Origin: Candidula unifasciata
Taxonomy: Eukaryota; Mollusca; Gastropoda; Stylommatophora; Geomitridae
Assembly: GCA_905116865.2 (NCBI GenBank)
Contig: CAJHNH020002424.1
Coordinates: 63,501 to 127,500 of the forward strand
Reading direction: 5' to 3'
Length of the DNA: 64,000 bases
Below are positions 31,476 to 42,622 of this stretch, piece by piece. A program made the translations under genes and the position numbers. Below the pieces are notes generated by a model, which saw nothing but the letters and a program-made list of their open reading frames with translations, made no database searches and was not told the origin of the DNA. Positions within the stretch are counted from its first letter, which is position 1; each line of letters begins with the position of its first letter.

Positions 31476-32370
31476 TTAACGGGGAAACATTGCTTTGACG
31501 TTAGAAGTCTAGGTAGGCCGAAAGGTGAAAATATCGTAGCTATGCGGGCACAGCACAAGGACATCACTTGTACGGGCGATGACAACTTTTTTGACATTTA
31601 TTATGTGTATTGTGACGTGAACATTACATACTGTATTGATAACATACAATTGTAGGTTTGAAAGAGGGGTGTTTGGAAAGGCCGAATGTAATACAGGCCT
31701 GTGTCACATATCGCTCTTGTCACGTGCCTGATTTAAGCATTTCTCCTTAATAACCAACAGCACTCTGAAATAATTATGTTGAGTCGTTGGCTCGTATTGG
31801 TCTAAGGGATATCCCGTGGCCAATATACGCCCAACTTATTTCATTAGTAGGGCAACTCAAGCTCTAGCACTACAGAAAATTTTATATTCCTAGGCACACT
31901 TGGCTGGACACCCCCACTACTATAAAAAGATATCCCCCAGGTTATGATAGTATATTATCATAACCATGTTAACACAGATTACACTGATTAAGCACACAAA
32001 CATAAAACAAGATGTTAGAATGGTGAAACAGGGACACCCAAGTCAGCCATGAAATTTTCTCAGAATACATGTGATACGTTCAATATATATACATATATAT
32101 ATAAATATCAAGACATTAAAGATAGGTTTCAGTGAAAGCAGTTCATGACTTAATGTCACAGCAATGATGTTGAAACAGCCAGAGTTCGTTCTATACAAGT
32201 ATAGAGTTCATCATGGTGAACTAAAGGTGAGCATGGATAGAGAGCATGTAGGACATCCTTGATGTACTTATCCCAACTGGCATGTCTCTGCTCCCCTCAG
32301 TCCATGTTGACTTGAATCGGCTGACTCAATAGATTGCGTTTCTCTCTGGTTGATTTGGCACCCACTGATC
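31476..32370. other. Unassigned DNA with tRNA-Pro-like scrap
   Basis: GGCTCGTATTGGTCTAAGGG (31789-31808) resembles the 5' half of tRNA-Pro, but no T-arm or B box follows, so it is not a gene. A short (AT)n lies at about 32083-32106. Nothing else recognised. Confidence 0.4.
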
Positions 32371-32377
32371 GTCCTAC

Positions 32378-32668
32378 AGATGAGGACAAAGGAACTTCAC
32401 TGGATCCCAACATAGCTCCCGAGGAAGACTCCCTTGGATTGATGACACAGGTGGCCTGCAATACTGTCTTTAAGCCACTGGAACTCACACACAAGTTCCT
32501 GAAGAAGGATTCTTCGGGTTGATAAAACAGGTGGCCTGCAAAACTGTCACTCAGCCACTGGAACTCACACACAAGTTCCTGAAGAAGGGCTCTTCGGGTT
32601 GATGACACAGGTGGCCTGCGAAACTGTCACTCAGCCACTGGAACTCACACCCAAACTCCTGCCATGTT
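32378..32668 (+). repeat. 80-bp tandem repeat, ~3.5 copies
   Basis: CAGGTGGCCTGC starts at 32448, 32528 and 32608 (exact 80-bp period), with 'agccactggaactcacacac' + 'aagttcctgaagaagg' in each unit. Copies 2 and 3 are closest. Frames shift between units, so it is not coding as a repeat. Confidence 0.93.
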
Positions 32669-32714
32669 GATGTTCTGCCTATAATAGGTAGGGTTTTTGG
32701 GTAGGATTTGTGAT

Positions 32715-32835
32715 AGGAATGGTATGGGTTGGTGATTGCTGGTTATGGGTTGGTGATTGCTGGTTATGGGTTGGTGATTGCTGGTTATGGGTTGGTGATT
32801 GCTGGTTATGGGTTGGTGATTGCTGGTTATGGACT
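32715..32835 (+). repeat. 21-bp minisatellite, ~5 copies
   Basis: The unit 'ggtgattgctggttatgggt' + 't' is near-perfect. One frame reads VGDCWLW repeated. No wider gene context. Confidence 0.95.
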
Positions 32836-34010
32836 GTGATTCGTCTGCCTGACTTCTACGGAGATTTCATCCTATCTGGAAAAAAAAAACAGAATTAGTA
32901 ATCATCCTAAGATGCACACACCAGCTCAACTTATCTTCTGCTACCCTTCTAGTCACTCAGAGTATACTTTCAAGAACAGGAGACCATGTTCCCTTTCATT
33001 ACTCTGTCTGTAAATTAGTGCAACAGATAGAAAACAAGGTATATAGTGGAGATAGATAGACACTACCACACGTAGATCATCCTCTCTCCACCCTCCCATC
33101 TGCACTCGCATACAATGTACACAGTTTGTACCTATATAAATTTCACGTCTCCACAGGCCGTTCACTACACACCCACTAAATCTGTGTCAAACACACTTTG
33201 TTGTGCTAAAAATAACCTTTGACTCAGAGCACCGAGCTTGCTTTTGTCACAGCATCAAGCTGGCTAGAGATGACCCAGTTTACATGTCTATTAGTCGATA
33301 CAAATCCTACGGTTGGTTATAGAATAATTAACTTGCAGGGTTTAATATCTTTACAAATGGTGTGGGTTATGTAGAGCACAAACTATTTAGTCTGCACAGG
33401 AAAAGGTTTAAGGTTCGGAGCCTGATCTCTGGACATCAAGAACGCCCAACTCTGTGCGATCACACAACTGAATCTTCCCTCTCTGTAGCAGTGGCCAACT
33501 TTAAAAAGACATATATTATGGTACTCGTAAACTATTATCAACTTAATCAAGCTTAGGAATTCTTCCAATATAGAACTGGTACTTTAAATGCGCCAATTTT
33601 CTACATAGACTGTATACATGTCTTGACACTTAGGAATCAAGCGAGAGAATGCCGCTAAAATCTAAACTCGGCGTCTCTAGGAAAGAAGTCCCCTGTATTC
33701 ATGCCCAAGAAGTAAACCGGATTACAGGAATTTCTGAATTAAATACCAGAAATCTTCAACCTTTAGTTTGAAAATGAAGATTTATCAAAGCAACTAGAGG
33801 GTCTAGAAATGAATATTTCACCAGATAGAGGTATATATCAATGTAACGGACTATACACCCTTCCTGACGGGTTTAAAATTGAAATTTGATTGTCCGCGTA
33901 GGGAAGTCAGATTCACGACTCGTCCATCGTGTGGGGTTGGCTGCTCACTTCACGACAGCCTGTGTGCCCAGTTTGTAGCACTTTGAAAATAAAGTTTGTT
34001 TGTTCCTTCG
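32836..34010. other. Unassigned DNA
   Basis: About 1.2 kb with only short frames (e.g. 33362-33556 plus). No domain, repeat family or RNA gene recognised. The right end 'aataaagtttgtttgtt' just before the CT tract resembles a retroposon 3' end. Confidence 0.45.
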
Positions 34011-34070
<60 letters not shown>

Positions 34071-34095
34071 TTTTCTCTTATTCTCTCTGTGTTAA

Positions 34096-34144
<49 letters not shown>

Positions 34145-34334
34145 CCCTCCCATTTTTCACACTTCCATTTTCTCTCACTCCCTCCAGTTTTCCTCATCTC
34201 TCTCTCCCGCTATTACTCCCTACCTCTTTCCATCTTTCTCCCTGTCTTCCCTTTCATTCCTGCCGCCATCCCTCTTACTTTTTCTCTCTATCTCGCTCTG
34301 TATGTTTCTTTCTTTCCCTGTCTTCCCCTTCCCG

Positions 34335-34388
<54 letters not shown>

Positions 34389-34446
34389 CTTTTTCTCTAT
34401 CCGTCTCTCTCTCTCTCTCTCTCTCTTGCTCTGTCTCTCTCTCTAC
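34011..34446 (+). repeat. (CT)n, (GT)n and CT-rich cluster
   Basis: (CT)n at 34015-34068, (GT)n at 34099-34140, irregular pyrimidine sequence, then (CT)n at 34339-34386 and 34404-34443. Confidence 0.95.
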
Positions 34447-34469
34447 ACCCCTGTCACTTTGTCTCACCA

Positions 34470-34560
34470 TACAAGAATTCAGCCAGTCACAGGGACTGAA
34501 CCAGGACCCCAGCCAGATAAACTAGAGCACAACCTACTAGACCACCACTGCACCTTCCTA
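34470..34560 (-). mobile_element. tRNA-like SINE head (SineM)
   Basis: On the minus strand TGGTCTAGTAGG (34544-34533) and GGTTCAGTCCC (34502-34492) are A- and B-box-like, with starts 42 bp apart, as expected for a tRNA-derived promoter. The body is not identified because CT repeats follow. Confidence 0.5.
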
Positions 34561-34885
34561 CATACATTACATCTAATCTATACATGAAGATTACTGTAAA
34601 TATTCAGTTTACATTTTAAACGCTTAAAATGTGATTACAAATTGACACATAAGACATTTTAATATCAACATTTCAGTCCTCAAAATGTGATGGTAATTTG
34701 CTTGTCTAATTCGGTGCTTGAGATTACGGTCAGGTAAAATATTGGATGCAGAGTGGATGGATGGATGCCTACAGTTTCTGGAGATAGCAATCCATTTATC
34801 TGGTTATGCAAAGACAAGATGTAAGTAAGCTTAACTTATTCAAACGATACAAACAGTTGTATAATGGAAGGATCTTGTCCAAGTC
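34561..34885. other. Unassigned AT-rich DNA
   Basis: No feature recognised. Confidence 0.45.
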
Positions 34886-34937
34886 GGCGGTGGGGTTTAG
34901 GCGTTGCGTACATGCTGCGTTATTTCGAAATACCCTT
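34886..34937 (+). mobile_element. SineA head fragment
   Basis: 'ggtggggtttaggcgttgcg' and 'tacatgctgcgttatttcg' match the SineA A-box region. It is cut off at the TTC tract. Confidence 0.5.
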
Positions 34938-34961
34938 CATTTTTCTTCTTTTGCTTTTTTC

Positions 34962-35274
<313 letters not shown>

Positions 35275-35317
35275 TACTTTCTTAGCTTTCATTGGCTTTA
35301 ACCCCACACCAACTAAC

Positions 35318-35470
35318 TCCTTTACGAAAGTTCTAGTTGTTCGTCCACTGTTGGGTTTTCGACTTGATCCAGAAATTGAGTTTTGTGTGCACATCAATAA
35401 TATAAATCTGGCTTACATGTATGCAGACTGTTGGTTCCTTGCCTCTCAGGCATATGCACTCGAGTAGTCG
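35318..35470 (-). mobile_element. RetB copy, 5' truncated
   Basis: 'gaaagttctagttgttcgtc', 'actgttggttccttgcctct' and 'caggcatatgcactcgagta' match. The TTN compound array lies on its left, where the (GAA)n tail is expected. Confidence 0.8.
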
Positions 35471-35599
35471 ATTTGTTGTGAATAGTCTGGGAGATGGAGC
35501 CCCAGCTATTGCGTCTGGTGCGTTGGGGGTCAGGGGGATGAAACAGGACAATTCTTCCAGCTAGGGAAGGGGCCTTCAATCGTAGAAGAATAGCAAAAT

Positions 35600-36060
35600 A
35601 GACTCACAGGTACAACAGACTTTTAGATGGATAGACATACATGGAAACTCGTAGACACAACAGACTTTTAGATGGATAGACATACATGGAAACTCGTAGA
35701 CACAACAGACTTTTAGATGGATAGACAGACGTTAAAACTAAAAGACAGCTAATTGACAGATGGATAGGCAGACATTGAAATTCAAAGACATAACAAACTA
35801 TTGGATAAATAGACAGACATTGAAGCTCAGAAGCACAACAAACTGCCTCATGTGTAGACAGACATTGAAAGTTATAGACGCAGCTAACCATTAGATCGAT
35901 AGACAGCCAATAACATCTTTATACCCTCATAGACAGACAGACATTAAAAATCGCAGGTACAACAAACTACTAGCCGGACAGACAAACAAATAGAAGCTTA
36001 ACTTCCAGATAAATAACAGACATTGATACTGGCAAACGCACAGACAGACATTAAGAGCCA
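35600..36060 (+). repeat. 45-bp minisatellite decaying to right
   Basis: The unit 'cgtagacacaacagactttt' + 'agatggatagacatacatgg' + 'aaact' is nearly perfect for the first two to three copies, then 'gatagacagacattgaa' variants continue to about 36060. Confidence 0.88.
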
Positions 36061-36630
36061 AACATGACCTCCATATTGACACTAACATCAAACTATTAAG
36101 TCATCGAACACGCGACTAATGCCAGGAAGTCCAACCCCTGTAAACAAATTTAGGCCCGATTCAATGTTTGTAGGCGCGCGGGCCTGCCCCCGACGCTTCA
36201 TTACAGCAAAGTTAATTGAGTAACTGAGTTCATTAACGCTAACTTGCGCTGTAGCACAGGCGTTAATTGGTGGTGGGGAATCAATGCTACAAATGCGACT
36301 TAATGGAAATGTACTATCCACATTTATTTATTTCAAATTATTGAAAATCAGGCGAAACGAAACTGGATTGGTTTATATGAAAACGCTTTTTCATTAACTT
36401 GCCGTAATCACTTTGTTCTGATTTTAAACTTGTAGTTTTACTCTGTTATTGTTTTGTGTTGTTGGCTTTGATTTATGTTATTTTTATCTTTTTTAGTAAT
36501 TATTTCATTAGATTGTTTGCTGAGTGCTGCTCTCTGGGTTAATGGTTTTAATTCAATGGTTTTCATTATAATGGTTTGTTCACTTCCTCAATACCTTAGT
36601 GCATCATTAATCTACTTTGTGTAGCATCTC
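36061..36630. other. Non-repetitive block with homeodomain-type cores
   Basis: GTTAATTGAG, TCATTAACG and GTTAATTGG lie within 36200-36275, and AT-rich sequence follows. It is not coding and not a known repeat here. Confidence 0.3.
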
Positions 36631-36632
36631 TG

Positions 36633-36684
<52 letters not shown>

Positions 36685-36686
36685 AC
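36633..36686 (+). repeat. (ATC)n microsatellite
   Basis: About 17 CAT/ATC triplets. Confidence 0.97.
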
Positions 36687-36749
36687 AGATCAGCTGCCAT
36701 GCTTCTCATAGCTCTCACAGTCTAGTCTTCCATTTTATTCTATTCTGCG

Positions 36750-36935
36750 CCATCCTTGAATATTGAATTAAGAATCAACATCACAACACTCGAGACGCTC
36801 CCATAAGCGCTCCGTCCCCATCTTCAGCAACAAGCGAAGAAATCCAATTCTGAAGGTACCATTAACTATTTGATTGTACATCCGTCTCGCCTTTCCTTTG
36901 AGTGTTGATCCCCCGGTAACTCCCCGCAATGCCAT
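36750..36935 (-). mobile_element. LineG 3' region fragment
   Basis: 'gaattaagaatcaacatcac', 'cgagacgctcccataagcgc' and 'ttgattgtacatccgtctcg' match the segment downstream of the RNase H stop in the 24.6-kb and 46.5-kb copies (reverse complement of the latter). Confidence 0.75.
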
Positions 36936-37102
36936 TCACCTAACCCCGAGGTGGGTAATTATGGGTTGAAGTTTGTCAATTTTCCTGCCAGATAAGGTTA
37001 TTGTTTCAAGTTACGTCTTCTTATCTGGCTCATACAATATGCATAGTCGATTACAGTGTTACAGTGTCTGAATTATGTCTGTCTGTTGTTTGTCTGTCAA
37101 TC

Positions 37103-37276
<174 letters not shown>

Positions 37277-37860
37277 TGCCTGACTAGATGTATGTCTGTC
37301 TTAACTCCCTCCCATCCCCTTCCCCACTCCCTACACCGATGACCTACCACCACGTCACTGCCTACACCCCAGAACGAGCACAGACATCTCCCAGATTTCG
37401 CGGGAACCCACCAGACGTCATGGACGCACCCAGATCCGGTGCGGTCCCGGAAAGACACAAGGTAGAAATCACAGCATTTGTTCCAAATTTGTATAAACAG
37501 CTAATTACTATCTTCGCCTGCCACACACGGATCCCCGGGATCGTGCAGTGCAACACCTGGGCCAAAATAATACACCAATGTAGTATTGACAGCCGCAAGG
37601 GACCTGAATTTACTGTGCAAACTTTGGTTTGATGCCTGTTAGTTGTTTTAACGCTGTATCGCTTTTCTTTAATGTGTGGTAATCGTCTTTTAATTAAGAA
37701 GATTTTTGGCGTGTTTTTAGATGGTGTATCGAGAAGTTTCTTTGTGTTTGTCGATGTGTGGGTAGTTCAGTACAATGAGGAGCTGCTTCTGTGGTAGGCC
37801 GGTTGTGTATTTGCCTGTTGACTTGAACGTTCGTGGTTTTTTATATGTGGAATTCGAGAA
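37277..37860. other. Unassigned DNA with a 114-codon frame
   Basis: A plus frame at 37288-37632 (…TYHHVTAYTPERAQTSPRF…) is not repeat-derived over most of its length and is moderately GC-rich, but it has no domain I recognise. Treat it as a weak candidate exon at most. Confidence 0.3.
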
Positions 37861-37964
37861 GAGTGTGTCACATTCCGATTCACTCTTCTGTCTCTCTCTC
37901 TCGCTCTCCTCTCTATCTTCTTCTGTCTGTCTTCGAGAAGAGTGTGTCACATATAGATTCACAG

Positions 37965-38690
37965 CTATCTTCTTCTTCTTCTTCTTCTCTCTACTTCTTC
38001 CTCTCTGTACTACACTTATCTACTCTACTACTACTTACTACGCTAACTCGTACTCTTTTCCTTTCTTCTTCTCTTCTTTTCTCTTCTTCGTTCTACTACT
38101 ACTTACTACTACTACTACTCTACTACTACTACTACTACTACTAACTCTACTACTATACTACTACTACCTACTACTACTACTACTACTAACTACTATATAC
38201 TACTACCTACTACTACTACTACTATACTACTACTACTACTATCTACTATACTCTACTAAGACTCTACTAATTCTTCTTCTTCTTTTTCTTCTCTCTTCTT
38301 CTTTTCTTCTTCTCTCTTCTTCTTTCTTCTTCTTCTTCTTCTTTCTTCTTCTCTTCTTCTTTTCTTTCTTCTTCTTTTTATTTTCTTTCTCTTTCGCTCT
38401 TCTTCTTCTTTCTTCTTCTCTCTTCTTCTTCTTCTTCTCTCTTCTTCTTCTTCTTCTTCTTCTTTCTTCTTTCTCTCTACTCTGTCTTCTTCTTCTTCTT
38501 CTATCTTTCTTCTACTACTACTCTCTTATGTATCTCTGGTACTACTACTACTACTACTACTACTATGAACTTATGTTTTTCTTGTCTTTCTCTTTACTAC
38601 TACTACTACTTACAACTACTACTACTATCTACTTTTACTACTCTTGGACGTACTACTACTACTACTACTACTACACTACTAATTCTTCTT
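37965..38690 (+). repeat. Interleaved (CTA)n and (TTC)n array
   Basis: Blocks of CTACTACTA alternate with TTC/CTCTTC and CTCTCT blocks several times (38092-38240, 38505-38575, 38595-38690 are CTA-rich). Confidence 0.95.
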
Positions 38691-38743
38691 CTTCCTATTC
38701 TACTTCTTTTTCTTTTTCTTCTTCTCTTTTCTTTCTTCTTCTT

Positions 38744-38776
<33 letters not shown>

Positions 38777-39195
38777 CTTCTTCTTCTTCTTCTTCTTTCT
38801 TCTTTCTTCTTCTTCTTCTTCTTCTTCTTCTTTTCTTTCTTTTGCTTCTCTTCTTCTTCTTCTTTCTCTCTTCTTCTTCTTCTTTCTTCTTCTCTTCTTC
38901 TTCTTCTTCTTCTTCTGTCTTCTTCTTCGTCTTCTTCTTCTTCTTCTTCTTCTTCTTCTTCTTTCTTCTTTCTTCTTCTCTTCTTCTTCTTCTTCTTCTT
39001 CTTCTTCTCTTCTTCTTCTTCTCTTCTTCTTCTTCTTACTCTTTCTCTTCTCTTCTTCTTCTTCTTCTTCTTCTTCTCTTCTTCTTCTTTCTTCTTCTTC
39101 TTCTCTTCTTCTTCTTCTTCTTCTTCTTTCTTCTTCGTCTTCTTCTTCTTCTTTTCTTCTTCTTCTTCTTCTTCTTCTTCTTCTACTCTGTCTTC
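38691..39195 (+). repeat. (TTC)n tract, ~500 bp, tail side of RetB
   Basis: TTC with CTCTTC/TTTC interruptions, running directly into the RetB body at 39196. Together with the preceding block about 1.2 kb of pyrimidine strand is continuous. Confidence 0.96.
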
Positions 39196-39470
39196 ACGTT
39201 CACCAGCTGTAACATCTGGCGGAAAGTTCTGGTTATTCGTTCATTTATGGACTGTAATCATAATCCAGAAACTGAGTGTTGCCTGCACTTTCTTTGAAAG
39301 ATCTGCCTCGTTTGTATGCGAACTGTTGGTTCCTTGCCTCTCAGGCAGATGCACTCCGACTTCGAATGAAGCTCCTAATTAATCGACTCTTACGACATGC
39401 TTTTGGGTACGCAGTGGTTTTATTCTCTTTTTCCCTGACAATGGGACCCTGGAATCCATACAAGGAGTAA
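39196..39470 (-). mobile_element. RetB copy, full length
   Basis: 'cgttcaccagctgtaacatc', 'ggactgtaatcataatccag', 'gttggttccttgcctctcag', 'cgacatgcttttgggtacgc' and 'ggaatccatacaagga' cover the family end to end. Confidence 0.9.
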
Positions 39471-39473
39471 TAT

Positions 39474-39504
<31 letters not shown>

Positions 39505-39550
39505 TAATAATAATTATAATAATAATAATAGTAATAATAATATTAATAAT
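39471..39550 (+). repeat. (AAT)n microsatellite
   Basis: ATAATAATAAT with short interruptions. Confidence 0.95.
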
Positions 39551-39739
39551 AAAACATAAAAATTTGATAAATGGCAAATAACAAAATTGATGGGAAAGCC
39601 CGTACACCTAAAACTATAACGACCCAGATGTCAAAGAACTATTAATTGACTGACTAAAAGTTACGGTATTCTTGTCTGCAATTTTAACAATTTCAGTGAA
39701 TAAAATACAAAGAATTTAAAAGTTGTAATTATGGCAAAA

Positions 39740-40000
39740 TGGTGTCCCTTTCAGAAGGTACGCTCCAATGTCGGGTCCGAGGTCCCATTGTGGGGGAAAC
39801 AGGACTTGAACCACTGCCTTCCCAGCAAGCATGTCGTAGGAATTTGGAGTACATCTGCCTGACCGGCAAGGAACAACCAGCCTAAGACAAAAAAGCCAGT
39901 AAAACGGATGTATACGCAAAACACAGGCCATGGCACAAAGCCAAAGTCCGAATGGACGAATGGTTAGGACTTTACACCGGAGCTTACAGTAGGTGAACAA
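39740..40000 (+). mobile_element. RetB copy, divergent, inverted relative to 39.2 kb
   Basis: 'ggtcccattgtgggggaaac', 'agcaagcatgtcgtaggaat', 'catctgcctgaccggcaagg' and 'acgaatggttaggactttac' match RetB read 5' to 3'. The (GAA)n at 40001 is its tail. Divergence suggests an older or distinct subfamily. Confidence 0.82.
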
Positions 40001-40092
40001 AGAAGAAGAAGAAGAAGAAGAAGAAGAAGAAGAAGAAGAAGAAGAAGAAGAAGAAGAAGAAGAAGAAGAAGAAGAAGAAGAAGAAGAAGAAA
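40001..40092 (+). repeat. (GAA)n tail of RetB
   Basis: About 30 GAA units directly at the 3' end of the plus-strand RetB. Confidence 0.96.
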
Positions 40093-40735
40093 ACAACTAA
40101 GAAGAGGGCCGTGGAGGGGGGAACAAGGGAAGAGATGCTCATATTAGCATGGTTTAAGTAAGCTATGCACACTTACATATCTGATCACTGTGTGTAAATA
40201 CCTATATACAGTGTTATCCCCGTTAACTGTAAGGATCCACTGTGCATAAAATATTTTGCCTAAATGAGAGCGGCGTTTCTAGAAATTATCTATGATAATG
40301 ATGATGCTAAGGCCTCTAATAACGCCTGACTTCAAAGGACCTGCCGCTATATGAAAAACCAATACATGAAAACCTACGAACTAATTATCAGGTTCAAGGG
40401 CTCAGGTGTCTCCCCTGACGCAACTCCAACTTCCGTGTTTAACACGTCAGCACAATGGCGACCCCCTGTAGTGAAAACTGACGGCCATTTGTTTCCCACG
40501 CGTCAGAACCACAAGACTCCGCGGGAAGTAGCCAATGTAATGCAGTCGTTGAACAGGTTTTGATCGATGCCAGAATTAAAGGGATAAACATCATCACAGG
40601 TCACATTGGCTCTACGTCCGTGGGGTGGGGGAGGGGTGCCGCGGTGGTGCGGGTATGTTACTGGAGGATGACAACTGGATAGCACAGGCCATGAGTTCTC
40701 ATCCTCCCCTTCTCCATCTTTTTCCTCTCCTCCTT
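40093..40735. other. Unassigned DNA
   Basis: Short open frames only (e.g. 40351-40563 plus). An AATGGCGACC motif lies near 40454 without other promoter signals. Confidence 0.45.
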
Positions 40736-40739
40736 CCTT

Positions 40740-41040
<301 letters not shown>

Positions 41041-41057
41041 GCTTAAACTTCTTCTAC

Positions 41058-41330
41058 TTAGCGTTCACAGTGTGTAAACTCTGGCATAAAGTTTTGATTG
41101 TGTGTACACTTCTGGACTTAAGTCTTCTTCCATAATTTGAATTTGACATGCATGTTCGTTTTACAAATCTGGTTTGTATACAGGCAGACTGCTGGTTGCT
41201 TGTCGCTCAAGCAGATTCACTCCGACTTCAAAGAAAACACTCTTTATTAGCAGCCTTGTACGACATGCTTTTTAGGACAGCGGACCTATTCATCATCTTT
41301 CCAAAACGAGGCACTGGAATCCACACGTGG
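41058..41330 (-). mobile_element. RetB copy, full length, diverged
   Basis: 'gcgttcacagtgtgtaaact', 'actgctggttgcttgtcgct', 'acgacatgctttttaggaca' and 'ggcactggaatccacacgtg' follow the family order, tail side to the left. Confidence 0.85.
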
Positions 41331-41344
41331 AAACTTGAGAGTTC

Positions 41345-41412
41345 AACTTCCAAAGTAGTTCATTCAAAAGTAGTGGCATTCCAATGTAGTGGCATTCCAA
41401 AGTAGAGGCACC
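41345..41412 (+). repeat. ~17-bp short tandem unit
   Basis: 'agtagtggcattccaa' repeats about three times with variants. Confidence 0.8.
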
Positions 41413-41925
41413 ATGGGACGGCCGCATCATATAACCAACACTTCCGTGCGGCTAAGGCTTTCAGGGGAATTTCATCTAATTTCTCCATAACACTTTACCA
41501 ATAAACAACCTCGTAAGCCATCTTCCATTACGCAATTCGCCTGTTTGAACGCACCACAGATGTATCCAAATTCTACCCCTAGCTTTTTTTCTACTTACAC
41601 ATGACAACATTCCTTCCATCACCCCAGAGGCAACTTTGGCTCCTGCTTCTTCAAAAATCTGCCCTTCTCTTTTGTCCCGTCTACCTTTGACATTTTATTA
41701 GGCCTGGCTCAAATTCTCCTACTTTGTGGTTATTTCTTTAGTATCCCCGCAAATCTTTTCTGATTTATTTATATTTCTTTTGTTCGTATACTTTCTGTTG
41801 GAGAACCAGCTACATGCTAGTTTGATATTTTTTTTTCTAAATAATTCAGTAGTGACTTTTTAGGCTGCATAGCACTAGAAGTAACTGGTAATCTAGTTAT
41901 AATGCTTGTTTATCCCTTTTGTAGA
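41413..41925. other. Unassigned DNA
   Basis: AT-rich, no recognised feature. Confidence 0.5.
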
Positions 41926-42243
41926 TATTCTTCTTGTTCTTGTTCTTCTTGCTCTTGTTCTTGTTCTTCTTCTTCTTTGTCTTCTTCGTCTTCTTGCTCT
42001 TCTTCTTCTTCTTCTTCTTCTTCTTCTTCTTCTTCTTCTTCTTCTTCTTCTTCTTCTTCTTCTTCTTCTTCTTCTTCTTCTTCTTCTTCTTCTTCTTCTT
42101 CTTCTTCTTCTTCTTCTTCTTCTTCTTCTTCTTCTTCTTCTTCTTCTTCTTCTTCTCATCACCTCCTTTTTCTGCTTCTTGTACTTTTTCTTCTGCTTCT
42201 TGTTTTTGTTACATTTATTATTAAAATTATTATTATTATTATC
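41926..42243 (+). repeat. (TTC)n tract, ~230 bp, plus (ATT)n
   Basis: CTTGTTCTTCTTG variants lead into about 50 pure TTC units (41998-42156). TTATTATTATTAT follows at 42222-42241. Confidence 0.97.
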
Positions 42244-42301
42244 CCGCTGCGTATCTTATTCCTATTCTTCTTCGTTATAATAACGCTTTGTGGTGTATGT
42301 C

Positions 42302-42516
42302 AGTGTCTGTGGCTTGGGCTTTGCGAACATGCTTTATATTGGGTTTCAGGTTCGACCCCAGTTGTGGATGGTTGGTTTCGACAATGGTACTGAGAGCTGA
42401 CTCTTGAGAAAGCTATGTCAAACTACTAAAATAAAATTGGCTAGAAAATCCACAACAGCCAAAAAACGCTAGAGTCTGGCTTTGCAATGTCATGTAAAGG
42501 ATACGGAACTAACCTA
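42302..42516 (+). mobile_element. SineA copy with 14-bp TSD (2 mismatches)
   Basis: A box TGGCTTGGGC near 42311 and B box GGTTCGACCCC near 42350. The body has 'caaactactaaaataaaat' and the end is 'gtaaaggatacggaactaac'. TTGTGGTGTATGTC (42288-42301) and TTGTAGTGTATATC (42517-42530) are the diverged target duplication, so this insertion is older than the 7.0-kb copy. Confidence 0.9.
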
Positions 42517-42622
42517 TTGTAGTGTATATCTCCGACGTATAAGAACTTGTGTGTAGCAAAAACACACCCTGGCAGTGTGCACAGATATCAGTACAGAGGC
42601 TTCTCCTGCCCTGTCGAAAGAC

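Noticed and set aside
31789..31813. tRNA-Pro 5' half
   Set aside because: No T-arm, anticodon arm or acceptor match downstream; at most a scrap.
37288..37632. 114-codon frame as a real exon
   Set aside because: No domain, no splice context I can defend, and it starts next to a CTGT array; kept only as a weak note.
37775..39382. 535-codon open frame
   Set aside because: It reads CTA/TTC microsatellites and ends in RetB; no domain and no codon constraint.
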